64,000 nucleotides of DNA from Rhodococcus rhodnii (lineage in GTDB: Bacteria; Actinomycetota; Actinomycetes; Mycobacteriales; Pseudonocardiaceae). A program made the translations under genes and the position numbers. The number at the start of each line of letters is the position of its first letter. Position 1 is the first letter of the stretch. Where the stretch lies: positions 272,829 to 336,828 of the forward strand of contig JOAA01000016.1 of the NCBI GenBank assembly GCA_000720375.1, given 5' to 3'. Positions 1-8,953 of this stretch are shown piece after piece. The notes beneath the pieces were generated by a model. The model did no database searches, was not told the origin of the DNA, and saw only the letters and a program-made list of their open reading frames with translations.

Positions 1-144
1 CAGAAAATCGACCAGCTCACCGGTTTGCGGCAACGGGTTTCCGAGCGGTTGCGGGAAACAAGCCAGCTGTTGAACCAAAGCTCGAACCTGCTGGAGCCGT
101 TGGAGACCGAGGCGGACATCATCGCGGGGAAGCCGACGAGTTGA
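1..144 (+). CDS. C-terminal end of an unidentified protein (partial)
   Basis: The window opens inside a gene read in frame 1 that stops at TGA 142-144, giving 47 visible residues. They are polar and rich in Leu, Glu, Gln and Arg (for example RQRVSERLRETSQLLNQ), which suggests the end of an amphipathic helix or coiled coil. Nothing visible identifies a family. The stop codon lies inside the first copy of a GTTGAGGT direct repeat that continues downstream. Codon use is normal for the window. Confidence 0.6.
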   Translation, partial: QKIDQLTGLRQRVSERLRETSQLLNQSSNLLEPLETEADIIAGKPTS

Positions 145-228
145 GGTGCTTCGTCCCGGTGCCGCGTTGAGGTGTCGGGTGGGCGTGCCGCGTTGAGGTT
201 GGCGGCGGAAGGCGTCCCGCGTTGAGGT
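140..228 (+). repeat. Four direct copies of GTTGAGGT
   Basis: GTTGAGGT occurs at 140-147, 166-173, 192-199 and 221-228, with start-to-start spacing of 26, 26 and 29 bases. The last three copies are preceded by CGC (CGCGTTGAGGT). The first copy contains the stop codon of the upstream gene. No reading frame is maintained across the block. The function is unknown; a repeated protein-binding site or repeat expansion are both possible. Confidence 0.6.
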
Positions 229-305
229 ATTCGCGGTAGCAGGCGTGCTGCCGCGGGTGGCACCGACGGTCCGCAGCAACGCTGGGTGCGCCGGGGCTGG
301 GCTCG

Positions 306-625
306 CGGGCGGCCTTGTCACGAACGGCGGCCTTGTCACGAACGGCGGCCTTGTCACGAAGGGCCGCCTTGCCGCAAAGGCAACTTTGTCGCGGAGGGCG
401 GCCTCGCCGCAAAGGCCGACCTTGTCGCGGAGGGCGGCCTCGCCTCAGAAGCGGACCTGCCGCAAAAAGCAACTTTGTCGCGGAGGGCGGCTTTGCCGCA
501 GAAGTCGATCTTGTCGCAAGGACAGCTTCGCCGCAAAGGCTGACCTCGCTGCAGAAGCCAACCTTGCCGCAAAGAGCAGCCTTGCCGCAAAGGTTCGCCT
601 TGCTGCGGATGTGGCTTTGTCGCGG
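306..625. repeat. Degenerate tandem repeat, about 18-bp unit
   Basis: About eighteen consecutive units of 17-18 bp fill this block. The first three are nearly identical (core CCTTGTCACGAA at 313, 331 and 349). Later ones drift to versions with CTTTGTCGCGGA or CTTGCCGCAAAG. Because the unit is close to 18, all frames stay open and give artificial Ala/Leu/Lys-rich or Arg/Pro-rich peptides. There is no convincing ribosome binding site, so I treat the block as non-coding. Its role is unknown. Confidence 0.8.
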
Positions 626-841
626 CGAAGGGATCATCGGCAAATCTAGTTATCCACAGGCACCGCTCAGCCCCCTGTTGATCATGCCCCACCGATAGAC
701 TGGACAGGGGACGCCCCCCGGGAGCGGTGGGGGATGCCTGGGGGCTGGTGGGGCTGTCTGGGTCTACTTGGATGGAGTTGTTTCGCCGCAGCACAAGGTC
801 TTGTTCTGGCCGAGCCGTGGATCTAGCTGGCCGACGTGCGG
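626..841. other. Intergenic stretch with a DnaA-box-like 9-mer
   Basis: No supported gene lies here. TTATCCACA at 650-658 matches the enterobacterial DnaA box exactly, but it is single and so weak evidence. Two inverted repeats follow: CCCCTGT 672-678 with ACAGGGG 704-710, and a C-run 714-719 facing a G-run ending at 733. Either could end transcription of the minus-strand hydrolase gene that stops at 842. Neither is followed by a T-tract. Confidence 0.35.
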
Positions 842-1630
842 TCAGGCCACCGGGACCTTGGCGCACGTCTCCAGGATCGTCCGAGCCACCAGCTCCGGCT
901 CGTCGTGCATCGGCACGTGCCCGCACCCCGGCAGCGTGACATGCCGGGCTTCCGGCAGAAGCTGAGCGGCCCGGCGTGCCTGCGTCGGCCACAAGATCCG
1001 ATCGCGCGTACCCCACGCCACCGTCACCGGAACGGTCGGTGCTGGGCTGCGGTAGAAATAATCCCGGCCTGCCCGGGCCACGGAGTCGAACCCGGGCGCC
1101 GCCGCCATCGAAGCCAAATCGGCGAGCATCACCTCAAGCGGGACCCGCGAAGGATGCCCGAAAAGCAAGCTCCCACTCGCCAACCGCAAAGACTTACGTG
1201 ACATCACAGCCACCCGCGTCCGCTCGGACAGCCGCCCGGTCGCCCGGATCATGGTGAGCACGCGCAACGCCCACGCCCGCCCGCGAGCCGTTGTCCAGAA
1301 ACCCGCCGGGGCCAATGCTGTCACCGAGCTCGCGTGGCCGGCGGATGCCAGTTCCAATGCCAGCATTCCGCCCAGGGAGTTGCCTGCCATGTGTGGCCGC
1401 GTTATCCCCAGGGACTTGAAGGTGTCCACAGCCGCATCCACAGCCGCTGCCACCGTGTACGGCTCGGGCAAACACGGCGAAAGGCCGAATCCGGGCAGGT
1501 CCATCGCGATCACGTCATGCGATTGCGCCAGCCGGTCCAACACTGGTTCCCATGCCTGCCAACGGTGCCCGATGCCGTGCAGGAGCACCAACGGACTTCC
1601 TGAGCCGCGACGTTCGTAGGAGATGTTCAC
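842..1630 (-). CDS. Alpha/beta-fold hydrolase
   Basis: A 262-residue hydrolase. It shows the oxyanion-hole segment LLHGIGH near residue 17, the nucleophile elbow GNSLGG with Ser85, an acid region WGTRDRILWP and the catalytic His in GCGHVPMHDEP, so the Ser-Asp-His triad looks complete. There is no signal peptide, so it should be cytoplasmic. The substrate cannot be read from the sequence; esterase or lipase-type chemistry is likely. The GTG start at 1630 overlaps the TGA of the upstream EphD-like gene (GTGA), so the two are probably translationally coupled and may act on related lipid substrates. Longer in-frame extensions upstream would run deep into the neighbour gene and were rejected. Confidence 0.82.
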   Translation of the reverse strand: MNISYERRGSGSPLVLLHGIGHRWQAWEPVLDRLAQSHDVIAMDLPGFGLSPCLPEPYTVAAAVDAAVDTFKSLGITRPHMAGNSLGGMLALELASAGHASSVTALAPAGFWTTARGRAWALRVLTMIRATGRLSERTRVAVMSRKSLRLASGSLLFGHPSRVPLEVMLADLASMAAAPGFDSVARAGRDYFYRSPAPTVPVTVAWGTRDRILWPTQARRAAQLLPEARHVTLPGCGHVPMHDEPELVARTILETCAKVPVA

Positions 1631-3312
1631 CTGTCCACCCCGATTCGTGCCAGGCGCCGGATGATGCCCGGCGCGAACCGCGAAAGAAACAGCCCGATTC
1701 TTGCCTCGGCCGTGACCGGCACGACCGCCTTGTTCGACCGGACCGAGGCCACGATCGCTGATGCGACCCGGGAGGGCGGGAATCCTCGCCGCCGGTAGAG
1801 CCGCGAAGTTCGTTCCCGCATCGCGTCCTGGGTGGATGAATCCACACCGACGAATGTCGCCGCGCGGGTGATCGGCGTGTGCACGAAGCCTGGGCAGATC
1901 GCCGAGACGCCGATTCCGGCGGACTCGAGATCGGCGCGCAGCGAACCCGACAAGGCCAGTACCGCGGCCTTCGTCGCGGAATACGCTGGCAGCGCACGGG
2001 AAGGCAAGTACGCCGCTGCCGAGGCGACGTTCACGATGTGCCCGCCTTCGCCGGATTCGGCCATGAGTGCCCCGAATACCTGACAACCGTGCACGACGCC
2101 GAGCAGGTTCACGTCCACGATGCGCGGCCAGTCCTTTGTGGACGTGTCCAGGAATGGCCCGGCGATCGCGATTCCGGCGTTGTTCACCACGACATCGGGT
2201 ACGCCGTGTTCCACCACGATGGTGTCGGCGAGCCGCCGCATCGCGGCTTCGTCTGTCACGTCGAGTTGGTAGGCCGTGGCGGCTGGGCCGATCATGTGTG
2301 CGGTCTCATTGGCGGACAACGGGTCTAAGTCGGTGACGATCACGTCCGCGCCCTCACGGGCGAACGCGAGCGCGGTTTCCCGCCCGATTCCGCTGCCCGC
2401 CCCGGTGACCAGGACCAAGCGGTGCGCGAACGACGATGGCGCGGTCGCGCGTTGCAGGCCACGGGTCGTGGGCGCGCCTTCGATGTGCGCAATGAACTCC
2501 TCGGCCATTCGCGCGATTACCGCCGGTCGCTTCAGCGCCACCCAGTGGCTGCCGATCACCTTGCGGCGCCACAGGTTCGGCACCCATCGCGGTACGTCTT
2601 CAAGCAGGCCCGGTGTCACGTAACGATCGCCGGTCGGCATGATCATCTGGACCGGGATGTCGGTTCGCTGCTCGGTCGCGTCCCTCATCCGCTGGAAGAT
2701 GTTGGCGCGATACAGCTTCATCCCGTGCACACCGTCCGAAACGGACGGAGCCCGGTCCAGACCTTCGATCCGGGCGAGGATCTTGCCGAAGCCGAGCCGC
2801 CACACCAGGTCCGAGACCACCGGCAGGTGAAAGAACAGGATGTACCAGGAATGCAGCTGTTGCCAGAGCACTTGCGCCAGGTTGCGGGGCGTCGGGCGGG
2901 CCAGCCGGCGGCGCGTCCAGAAGGCCACGTGGTCCATGCACGGCCCGGAGATCGTGGTGAACGAGGCAATCCGCGACGTCCCGGACGTCACGGCGTACCA
3001 GGCCTGGATCGAACCCCAGTCATGCGCTACGACATGCACCGGCCGAGAAGGGCTGACGGCGTCCGCGACCGCGAACAGGTCCTCGACCAGAAGCGGAATC
3101 CGGTAGTCCGAAACCGCACGAGGCCGCGTCGACGCTCCAGCACCCCGGACGTCGTAGGACACGACGTGGAACTGGGAGGCGAGACGCGCCGCGACGCCGT
3201 CCCACATCGTGTGGTTGTCCGGGTAGCCGTGGATCAGCAGGACAGTCGGATCGGCCGGGTCGCCTTGCTCGTACACCGCAAGGGACACGTCGCCCGATTT
3301 GACCGTCCGCAT
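1627..3312 (-). CDS. ephD: EphD-like epoxide hydrolase / short-chain dehydrogenase fusion
   Basis: A 561-residue two-domain protein. Residues 1-290 are an alpha/beta hydrolase of the epoxide hydrolase/dehalogenase type, with HGYPDN at 28-33 and nucleophile Asp98 in VVAHDWG. Residues 300-560 are a classical SDR with TGAGSGIG at 303-310, NNAG at 377-380 and the YxxxK pair Tyr444/Lys448. Mycobacterium tuberculosis EphD has the same order and similar length and is linked to oxygenated mycolic acid metabolism; transfer of that role here is inference. The ATG at 3312 follows GGGAG. Its stop overlaps the start of the next hydrolase gene, so the two form one transcript. Both active sites look intact. 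Confidence 0.85.
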   Translation of the reverse strand: MRTVKSGDVSLAVYEQGDPADPTVLLIHGYPDNHTMWDGVAARLASQFHVVSYDVRGAGASTRPRAVSDYRIPLLVEDLFAVADAVSPSRPVHVVAHDWGSIQAWYAVTSGTSRIASFTTISGPCMDHVAFWTRRRLARPTPRNLAQVLWQQLHSWYILFFHLPVVSDLVWRLGFGKILARIEGLDRAPSVSDGVHGMKLYRANIFQRMRDATEQRTDIPVQMIMPTGDRYVTPGLLEDVPRWVPNLWRRKVIGSHWVALKRPAVIARMAEEFIAHIEGAPTTRGLQRATAPSSFAHRLVLVTGAGSGIGRETALAFAREGADVIVTDLDPLSANETAHMIGPAATAYQLDVTDEAAMRRLADTIVVEHGVPDVVVNNAGIAIAGPFLDTSTKDWPRIVDVNLLGVVHGCQVFGALMAESGEGGHIVNVASAAAYLPSRALPAYSATKAAVLALSGSLRADLESAGIGVSAICPGFVHTPITRAATFVGVDSSTQDAMRERTSRLYRRRGFPPSRVASAIVASVRSNKAVVPVTAEARIGLFLSRFAPGIIRRLARIGVDR

Positions 3313-3444
3313 GGCCGCTCCCGTCGTCGCTGACAACAAGAAACGTTACAACGGCCATTGACATCATTGCAACGACAAACCCGTGTTTCCGCAGGTAAAA
3401 TGGGGTTACCGGGAGTAGGTTCCCACCTTCCGCAGAATGGAGAC

Positions 3445-4137
3445 ATGGCAACTCCAGGCGCCGTGCCGTTCGACTACGACAGCAACCCGGACCGGTACCG
3501 GATGGGCTCGAAGCTGTCGAACGACCATTCCCGGATCAACCTCTACGCACGGGTGGCCGCGCGGCTGACCGGCGCGGACCTCGTGCTGGATGTCGGGTGC
3601 GCCGAGGGCGTGCTGTGCGAAGCCATGCCGGACAAACGCTTGATCGGCCTGGACATGTCGATGCCGTTCCTGCGCAATCACCCGGCGCCTCGAATCCAGG
3701 CCAATGCGACCGCGATTCCCTTCCGGGACAACACCTTTGACGGCGTCACCGCGGTGAACATGCTGTACCACCTGACAGATCCGAGGCCGGCGCTCAAAGA
3801 GGCCAAGCGGGTACTGAAGCCCGGCGGGGTCATGATCGCGGCCACGATCGCCCGGACGGACTCCCCCGAATTCGCCGGGTACCGCACCCGCCCGCCGACC
3901 ACGTTCGACGCCGAGGAAGCGCCGGAGATCGTCCGGGACGTGTTCGGCGAGGTCGAGGTGGACGCATGGGACGCGCCGCTGCTCACGCTGCCCACCAAAG
4001 CGTCCATCAGGGACTATCTGCTGGTCCGGCGGGTCAGCCGGGAAGCCGCCGACAAAGCCGCGCAGGAGCTCGACGTGCCGTTGAGCGTGACGAAGCGCGG
4101 CGCGATGGCTAATCGCTCGAAAGCCTGCTTGACCTGA
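3445..4137 (+). CDS. Class I SAM-dependent methyltransferase
   Basis: A 230-residue protein with the methyltransferase_11 pattern: motif I VLDVGCAEG near residue 50, an acidic strand end IGLDMS, and a post-motif segment around FDGVTAVNMLYHL followed by LKPGGVM. The acceptor substrate is unknown. The ATG at 3445 is chosen because GGAGA stands just upstream; an upstream in-frame start would add 29 unsupported residues. It is divergent from the EphD-like gene. TTGACA at 3358-3363 could be a -35 element, but no -10 box lies at the right spacing. The 3' end overlaps the convergent MerR gene by 29 bases. Confidence 0.8.
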   Translation: MATPGAVPFDYDSNPDRYRMGSKLSNDHSRINLYARVAARLTGADLVLDVGCAEGVLCEAMPDKRLIGLDMSMPFLRNHPAPRIQANATAIPFRDNTFDGVTAVNMLYHLTDPRPALKEAKRVLKPGGVMIAATIARTDSPEFAGYRTRPPTTFDAEEAPEIVRDVFGEVEVDAWDAPLLTLPTKASIRDYLLVRRVSREAADKAAQELDVPLSVTKRGAMANRSKACLT

Positions 4138-4858
4138 TCAGCGCTTCGAGCCGGTCGCCGAGCATGTCGGGGATCACGCGCGCGGTCGACCGGGCCACGG
4201 CCGCGGTCAGCGCCGAGATCACCACGGGCGGCAGCCGGCGCAGCACGTCGGCGTAGTACGGCACTTCGTCGCCGCTGGGCAGCCAGTCCTCGCCCTTCGG
4301 GTCGAGCACGTACCGCCGCACCAGGCCGACCATCAGCCCGGCGACGTGATCGACTTCCCGCTGCAGCACCCCGGCGAGCTCGATCACCTCGTCCAGCGGC
4401 ACACCGAGCTTGACCAGCTCGTGCCCGGCTTCCAGCAACTGCGGGCTTGGCGCCACGAACCCCACGCCCTGCCGCCGCAGCAACCCCAGTTCCAAGGCCT
4501 TACGGGTGTTCGCGGGCGTGAGCTGGTTGCCGAACATCCGGCGCAGTTCGCGGACCGTGATCGGCGCCGGAAGCTCGGACGACCACGGCGCGCCCATGGC
4601 CTCTTCCAGGCCGAGCACGTCGGCGAGGCTGCGGCCGGACTCCCAGGCCGCCAGCATCTCGGCGATCTGCGCGAAGGCGTAGCCACGGCCGAGCATGTTG
4701 GTCACCAGCCGCAGCCGCGACAGGTGCGCGTCGGTGTAGATCGCGGTCCGGCCCCGGCGAATGGGCGGCGGCAGCAGCCCGCGATCCTGGTAGACCCGGA
4801 TGTTGCGCACGGTCGTGCCACTCACCCTGGCCAGGTCGTCGATCCGGTACTCCGCCAC
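4109..4858 (-). CDS. MerR-family transcriptional regulator
   Basis: A 249-residue regulator with an N-terminal MerR winged helix-turn-helix: YRIDDLARVSGTTVRNIRVY at the very start, then the wing GLLPPPIRRGRTAIYTD. A long helical C-terminal part follows, whose ligand is unknown; no metal-binding cysteine pair is visible. The GTG start at 4858 has no Shine-Dalgarno sequence and lies only 19 bases from the start of the divergent membrane-protein gene, so the mRNA may be leaderless and the two promoters must overlap. MerR proteins often control the divergent neighbour, which makes the membrane protein a likely target. Confidence 0.85.
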   Translation of the reverse strand: MAEYRIDDLARVSGTTVRNIRVYQDRGLLPPPIRRGRTAIYTDAHLSRLRLVTNMLGRGYAFAQIAEMLAAWESGRSLADVLGLEEAMGAPWSSELPAPITVRELRRMFGNQLTPANTRKALELGLLRRQGVGFVAPSPQLLEAGHELVKLGVPLDEVIELAGVLQREVDHVAGLMVGLVRRYVLDPKGEDWLPSGDEVPYYADVLRRLPPVVISALTAAVARSTARVIPDMLGDRLEALIRSSRLSSD

Positions 4859-4877
4859 GCTGGCATGCTAGGTGGTC

Positions 4878-5267
4878 ATGCGGATGGTGATCGCGATAGT
4901 GGCCACCGTGGCGGGTGCCGCGGCGGTCGTCTACAGCACGTTCCTGCCCTGGTACCGCGACCGGCAGGGCAGGCAGATCCCGCTGAACGAGCTCTGGAAC
5001 GGGGTCACGACCACGACGACCGACATGGCCAACTCGTTGTTCGTGCCGATCGTGGTCGCGGTCGCGTTGTCCCTGCTCGGGCTGATCATCGGCAGACGCT
5101 GGATGATGGCGCTCGGCGCCTTCCTCTCGGTCCTGGTGTTCGCCGTGTTCCTCGGCCAGCAGATGCAGGTCGAGGCCTTCGCGTCGCAGTTCCGGCAGGG
5201 CTTCTGGAACACGGCGGGCGGTTGCGTTCTGTTACTGATTGGCGCGATCACTCGGCCATCCAGGTAG
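4878..5267 (+). CDS. Small membrane protein, unknown function
   Basis: A 129-residue protein with a hydrophobic N-terminal segment (IAIVATVAGAAAVVYSTFL, ending before WYRDRQG) and about three further membrane segments, two of them adjacent around residues 57-90 and one near the C-terminus before TRPSR. No catalytic motif is visible. The ATG at 4878 is preceded by TAGGTGG; a GTG two codons upstream is an alternative. It is divergent from the MerR gene with a very short shared promoter region, which suggests regulation by that MerR. I do not recognise the family. Confidence 0.7.
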   Translation: MRMVIAIVATVAGAAAVVYSTFLPWYRDRQGRQIPLNELWNGVTTTTTDMANSLFVPIVVAVALSLLGLIIGRRWMMALGAFLSVLVFAVFLGQQMQVEAFASQFRQGFWNTAGGCVLLLIGAITRPSR

Positions 5268-5349
5268 TACATTTCCACAACTGCCAACATCGATGCCCTG
5301 CTCGGCGTCTACCTCAGTGCTGGGGAATTTCCGACGAGGGGCAACAACT

Positions 5350-8300
5350 GTGCGCGGAACCATCTACACGGCTGTCCTGGCCGTGCTCATCAGTGGGTTC
5401 GCGGGGCTGCCCGCGGCCGCTGGCCCTGCGAGAACACCATCGGCGACACCCGGGCCAGCCAAGACGGTCACGCTGATCACCGGCGACAAGGTGACCGTGA
5501 CCCAACGCGGGCACAGCTGGGACGCCAGGATCGAACCGGCGAAACGGATCGGCGCGCCGGGCGGCTTCGTCAAGTCAGTCGGCCCGGACGGGGTCATCGT
5601 GATCCCGTCGGATGCCGTGCCGTTGGTCCGGTCAGGCAGGCTCGACAAGGCCCTGTTCGACGTGACCGGCCTGATCAAGCTCGGCTACGACGACGCCGCC
5701 ACCCCGGAAATCCCGCTGCTGGTGGAATCCGGGCCCACCGTGGCCGCGCTCGGCGAGGTCAAAAGGGATCTGCCCGCGGCACGGATGACCGCGGTCGACA
5801 CGCCGAAGCAGCGTGCGGCCGACGTGTTCGAGACCGCGAAGACCCACAGGATCTGGCTCAACGGCAAGGCTTATCCGACGCTGGACCAGAGCGTGCCGCA
5901 GGTCGGCGCGCCAGCCGCGTGGCAGGCCGGGCACACCGGTGCCGGTGCCACGATCGCCGTGCTGGACACCGGTTACGACCCGGAACACCCTGATCTCAAG
6001 GGAATCGTCAAGGGCGAGAAGGACTTCTCGGGCGAAGGCATCAAGGACATCGTCGGGCACGGCACGCACGTGGCGTCCACTGCCGCCGGCCGTGGCGGAA
6101 AGTACACGGGTGTCGCCAAGGGCGCGAACCTGTTGGTCGGCAAGGTCTGCGAGGTGTCCGGCTGCCCGTTCGACGCGATCCTCGACGGCATGCAGTGGGC
6201 CGCCGACAGCGGAGCCAAGGTCGTCAACATGAGCCTCGGCGGCGGACCCGGTACCGGCACCGACCCCATCGAGACCGCGGTGAACCGGATCTCCGCCGAG
6301 AAGGGGACCTTGTTCGTCATCGCCGCGGGCAACTACGGCCCGCGCTACAAGGTGTCCACACCCGCGGCCGCCGACGCGGCATTGGCCGTGGCCAGCGTGA
6401 ACAAGCAGGACCAGGCAAGCCAGTTCTCCTCCCCTGGTCCCCGGACCGGCGACTTCGCCGTCAAGCCGGACATCGCCGCACCCGGTGAGGCCATCGTTGC
6501 CGCACGGGCCAAAGGCACGCTCGACGACGTGGCCGTCGACGAGTACTACGCCAAGCTGGACGGCACCTCCATGGCCACACCGCATGTCGCGGGCGCGGCG
6601 GCAATCCTTGCCGCACAACACCCCGACTGGACCGGCCAGCAGATCAAGGCCGCACTGATGAGCACCGCCAACCCCGTCTCGGCGACGATCTACCAGCAGG
6701 GTGCAGGACGCCTTGACGTGGCGCGAGCGGTCAGTCAGACCGTCACGGCGAACGTCGGCAGCCTGAGCATGGGCTTCATCAAGTGGCCTCACAGCACCGA
6801 CAAGGTGACCAAGCCGGTCACGTACACCAACTCCGGCAGCACGCCCGTGACGCTCGCGTTGGAACTGCAGGATGCCGGTGTGTTCAGCACTGACGTCAAG
6901 CAGATCACCGTTCCCGCGCAGGGACAGGCGACCGTGAACGTCACGCTGGACCCCACAGCGGGTCCGGTCGCGGAGTACAGCGGCCGGCTGACTGCCCGCA
7001 GCGGCGACACGGTAGTGCAGACCGCGATCGGTGCGACCAAGGAGCCGGAGAGCTACTCGCTGACGGCCAAGCTGACTGACCGCAATGGCACCGAGCTGCA
7101 GCCGAGCGGGAACGGGTCTGTGGTCTGGCAGCGGCTCGACGCGACCGACTGGGACATCGTCGGGAGCAACCAGCCGGTGCGGCTGCCCGTCGGTCGCTAC
7201 GCGGTGTTCGGGGTCGTGATGACGCCGATCGCGGGGCAGGTGGACCCGTCGGTGACGTTGCTTGGCGAGCCCGAAATCGACCTCCGCAAGGACACTGCCG
7301 TCCCGCTCGACGCTCGCCAGGGTGTCCGGATGACCGTGCAGGTGGACGAGAAGGAAGCGCGGCGCGCGGCCGCGGTCACGGCCATCGTGGTCAGCAGAGG
7401 CGACGGCCGGAGTGTCGGATACAGCAGCGACGTGACCGATGAAACGTATGCCGTACCGACAAAGGGCAACCACCGCCACTTCAACTACTACAACCGTCAG
7501 CAGTTGGAACGGCCGCTCGTCCGGCTGGCTGTCAGCAAGCCGGAGACCTTCGAGCCACCGGTCAGCTGGGTGCCGCGGTCGCCAACGCCCATTGGTGCCA
7601 AGGAGTACAACGCCGTGGACGTCGGGCATGCCACGGCTGAGGAGATCGCCGCTCGTGATCTCAAAGGCAAGCTCGCGGTGTTCACGCTCGGCGCGAGTGA
7701 CTCCATGCAGTTCGACGCCCGGGTCAAGGCGCTTGGTGACGCCGGTGCGGCGGCCGTGCTGTTCTACTTCTCCGAATCCATCGGCATCGGTGTCCGGGAG
7801 AAGCCACCGGTGCCGGTGGTCTACACGACGAGCCCGGACGGTCCGCGTCTGGCCAAGCTGGGCAACGCCAGCGTGACGCTGACCGGGCTGCCGGCCGGCC
7901 CGTACCGCTACGAGCTCGCTTTCCCGCACCACGGCGGCATTCCCGCCGATCTCACGTACCGGCCCCGGAACAACGACCTGGCCACCGTGCAGGCGAACTA
8001 CCACTCGTTGGTCGACGGCGGCATCGCGTACATCGACTACATGACACGATCGGGCGATCTTGACATGGGCAGCGGCCTCTGGTCGACGCTCGTACCGCTG
8101 CCGTTGCGGCGCAACGAGTACTACTCGCCCGTCAGCTGGCAGAACTCGTTCCGGGTGGCGCCGAACCGGGACAGCGGGCCGGAGCACGGGTATCTGGTCG
8201 GCGAGCGGACTTACCGACCTGGCGAGCGGTTCACCACCGACTGGAACAAGGCCGTGATCAGTCCGGGCGTCTCGGTGTCGAACGAGTTGTACACGGGCGA

Positions 8301-8934
8301 GCCGCACATGATCCGACGGGAAGGTGACAGGATCACCGCCGTGCTGCCGTTGTTCTCCGACGCGGCAAGGCATTCCGGTTTCCCTCGTCCGGAGGAGTAC
8401 AGCTTCGCCGACAAGGGCGACACCGTGCTTTACGCAGATGGCAAGGAGATCGGCCGTAGCGGGGTACCCGGCGACGGGGCGTTCACCGTGCCCGCCGCAC
8501 CGGCGGACTACCGGCTCACATCCGAGGTGACCAGGACAAGCCCGCTGTGGCCGCTGTCCACAAAGGTCAGTGCCGAGTGGACGTTCCGCTCGGGGCACAC
8601 CGCACAGGCGACTCCGTTGCCGTTGTTGGCAGTCGGTTTCGATCCGAAGCTGGACATCACCAACCACGCGCGGGCGAACACCGTACTCGCGATCCCGGTA
8701 CGGGTCGACCGGCAAACGGGCGCAACCGGAAGCGCGCCTTCGTTGCGGGCGGTCGAGGTGTCCACCGACGACGGTACGACTTGGCGCAACGCACCTGTTG
8801 TCAAGGTCAATGGCAGCTACTGGACAGTGGTCCAGAACCCGGCGAGCGGGTTCGTGTCCTTGCGGGCGAGCGCGTCCGACCGGGACGGCAACTCGGTCAA
8901 CCAGACCGTGATCCGGGCCTACCGCGTGAAATAG
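5350..8934 (+). CDS. Secreted S8 (subtilisin-like) peptidase, large type
   Basis: A 1194-residue secreted protease. The GTG start at 5350 follows GAGGGG with 8-base spacing and gives a clean signal peptide ending near LPAAAG; an earlier in-frame start would bury it. A pro-region with VTLITGDKVTV precedes the catalytic domain, whose triad is Asp206 (VLDTGYD), His240 (GHGTHVA) and Ser407 (GTSMATPHVAGAA). The C-terminal half holds beta-rich repeats and a PA-like segment (LKGKLAVFTLGA, then GDAGAAAVLFYF). It is followed at once by a close paralogue. The likely role is digestion of extracellular protein. The long complementary-strand open frame here is a shadow of high-GC coding. Confidence 0.92.
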   Translation: MRGTIYTAVLAVLISGFAGLPAAAGPARTPSATPGPAKTVTLITGDKVTVTQRGHSWDARIEPAKRIGAPGGFVKSVGPDGVIVIPSDAVPLVRSGRLDKALFDVTGLIKLGYDDAATPEIPLLVESGPTVAALGEVKRDLPAARMTAVDTPKQRAADVFETAKTHRIWLNGKAYPTLDQSVPQVGAPAAWQAGHTGAGATIAVLDTGYDPEHPDLKGIVKGEKDFSGEGIKDIVGHGTHVASTAAGRGGKYTGVAKGANLLVGKVCEVSGCPFDAILDGMQWAADSGAKVVNMSLGGGPGTGTDPIETAVNRISAEKGTLFVIAAGNYGPRYKVSTPAAADAALAVASVNKQDQASQFSSPGPRTGDFAVKPDIAAPGEAIVAARAKGTLDDVAVDEYYAKLDGTSMATPHVAGAAAILAAQHPDWTGQQIKAALMSTANPVSATIYQQGAGRLDVARAVSQTVTANVGSLSMGFIKWPHSTDKVTKPVTYTNSGSTPVTLALELQDAGVFSTDVKQITVPAQGQATVNVTLDPTAGPVAEYSGRLTARSGDTVVQTAIGATKEPESYSLTAKLTDRNGTELQPSGNGSVVWQRLDATDWDIVGSNQPVRLPVGRYAVFGVVMTPIAGQVDPSVTLLGEPEIDLRKDTAVPLDARQGVRMTVQVDEKEARRAAAVTAIVVSRGDGRSVGYSSDVTDETYAVPTKGNHRHFNYYNRQQLERPLVRLAVSKPETFEPPVSWVPRSPTPIGAKEYNAVDVGHATAEEIAARDLKGKLAVFTLGASDSMQFDARVKALGDAGAAAVLFYFSESIGIGVREKPPVPVVYTTSPDGPRLAKLGNASVTLTGLPAGPYRYELAFPHHGGIPADLTYRPRNNDLATVQANYHSLVDGGIAYIDYMTRSGDLDMGSGLWSTLVPLPLRRNEYYSPVSWQNSFRVAPNRDSGPEHGYLVGERTYRPGERFTTDWNKAVISPGVSVSNELYTGEPHMIRREGDRITAVLPLFSDAARHSGFPRPEEYSFADKGDTVLYADGKEIGRSGVPGDGAFTVPAAPADYRLTSEVTRTSPLWPLSTKVSAEWTFRSGHTAQATPLPLLAVGFDPKLDITNHARANTVLAIPVRVDRQTGATGSAPSLRAVEVSTDDGTTWRNAPVVKVNGSYWTVVQNPASGFVSLRASASDRDGNSVNQTVIRAYRVK

Positions 8935-8953
8935 TGCTGTGAAATAACGAGAT

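Noticed and set aside
245..649. Open frames of 85-134 codons on both strands across the short repeats
   Set aside because: They exist because an 18-bp repeat keeps frames open. No ribosome binding site, no family and mutually exclusive frames.
650..658. TTATCCACA as a replication origin signal
   Set aside because: A single perfect DnaA-like 9-mer occurs by chance often enough; no cluster of boxes, no AT-rich region and no dnaA/dnaN genes nearby.
727..965. Short plus-strand frames upstream of the hydrolase end
   Set aside because: No ribosome binding site, Arg/Pro-rich shadow-like composition and partial overlap with the real minus-strand gene.
3358..3401. A promoter made of TTGACA at 3358 and TAAAAT at 3396
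   Set aside because: The spacing is 32 bases, far too long for one sigma-70-type promoter.
5239..5349. Upstream start for the first S8 peptidase
   Set aside because: It would overlap the end of the membrane protein gene and place 37 polar residues before the signal peptide; GTG 5350 has a good ribosome binding site.
5632..8715. A 1027-codon open frame antisense to the first S8 peptidase
   Set aside because: Complement of a high-GC coding region with third-position bias. The plus strand has the signal peptide and full catalytic triad; the antisense has no domain and is His/Arg/Val-rich in the usual shadow pattern.
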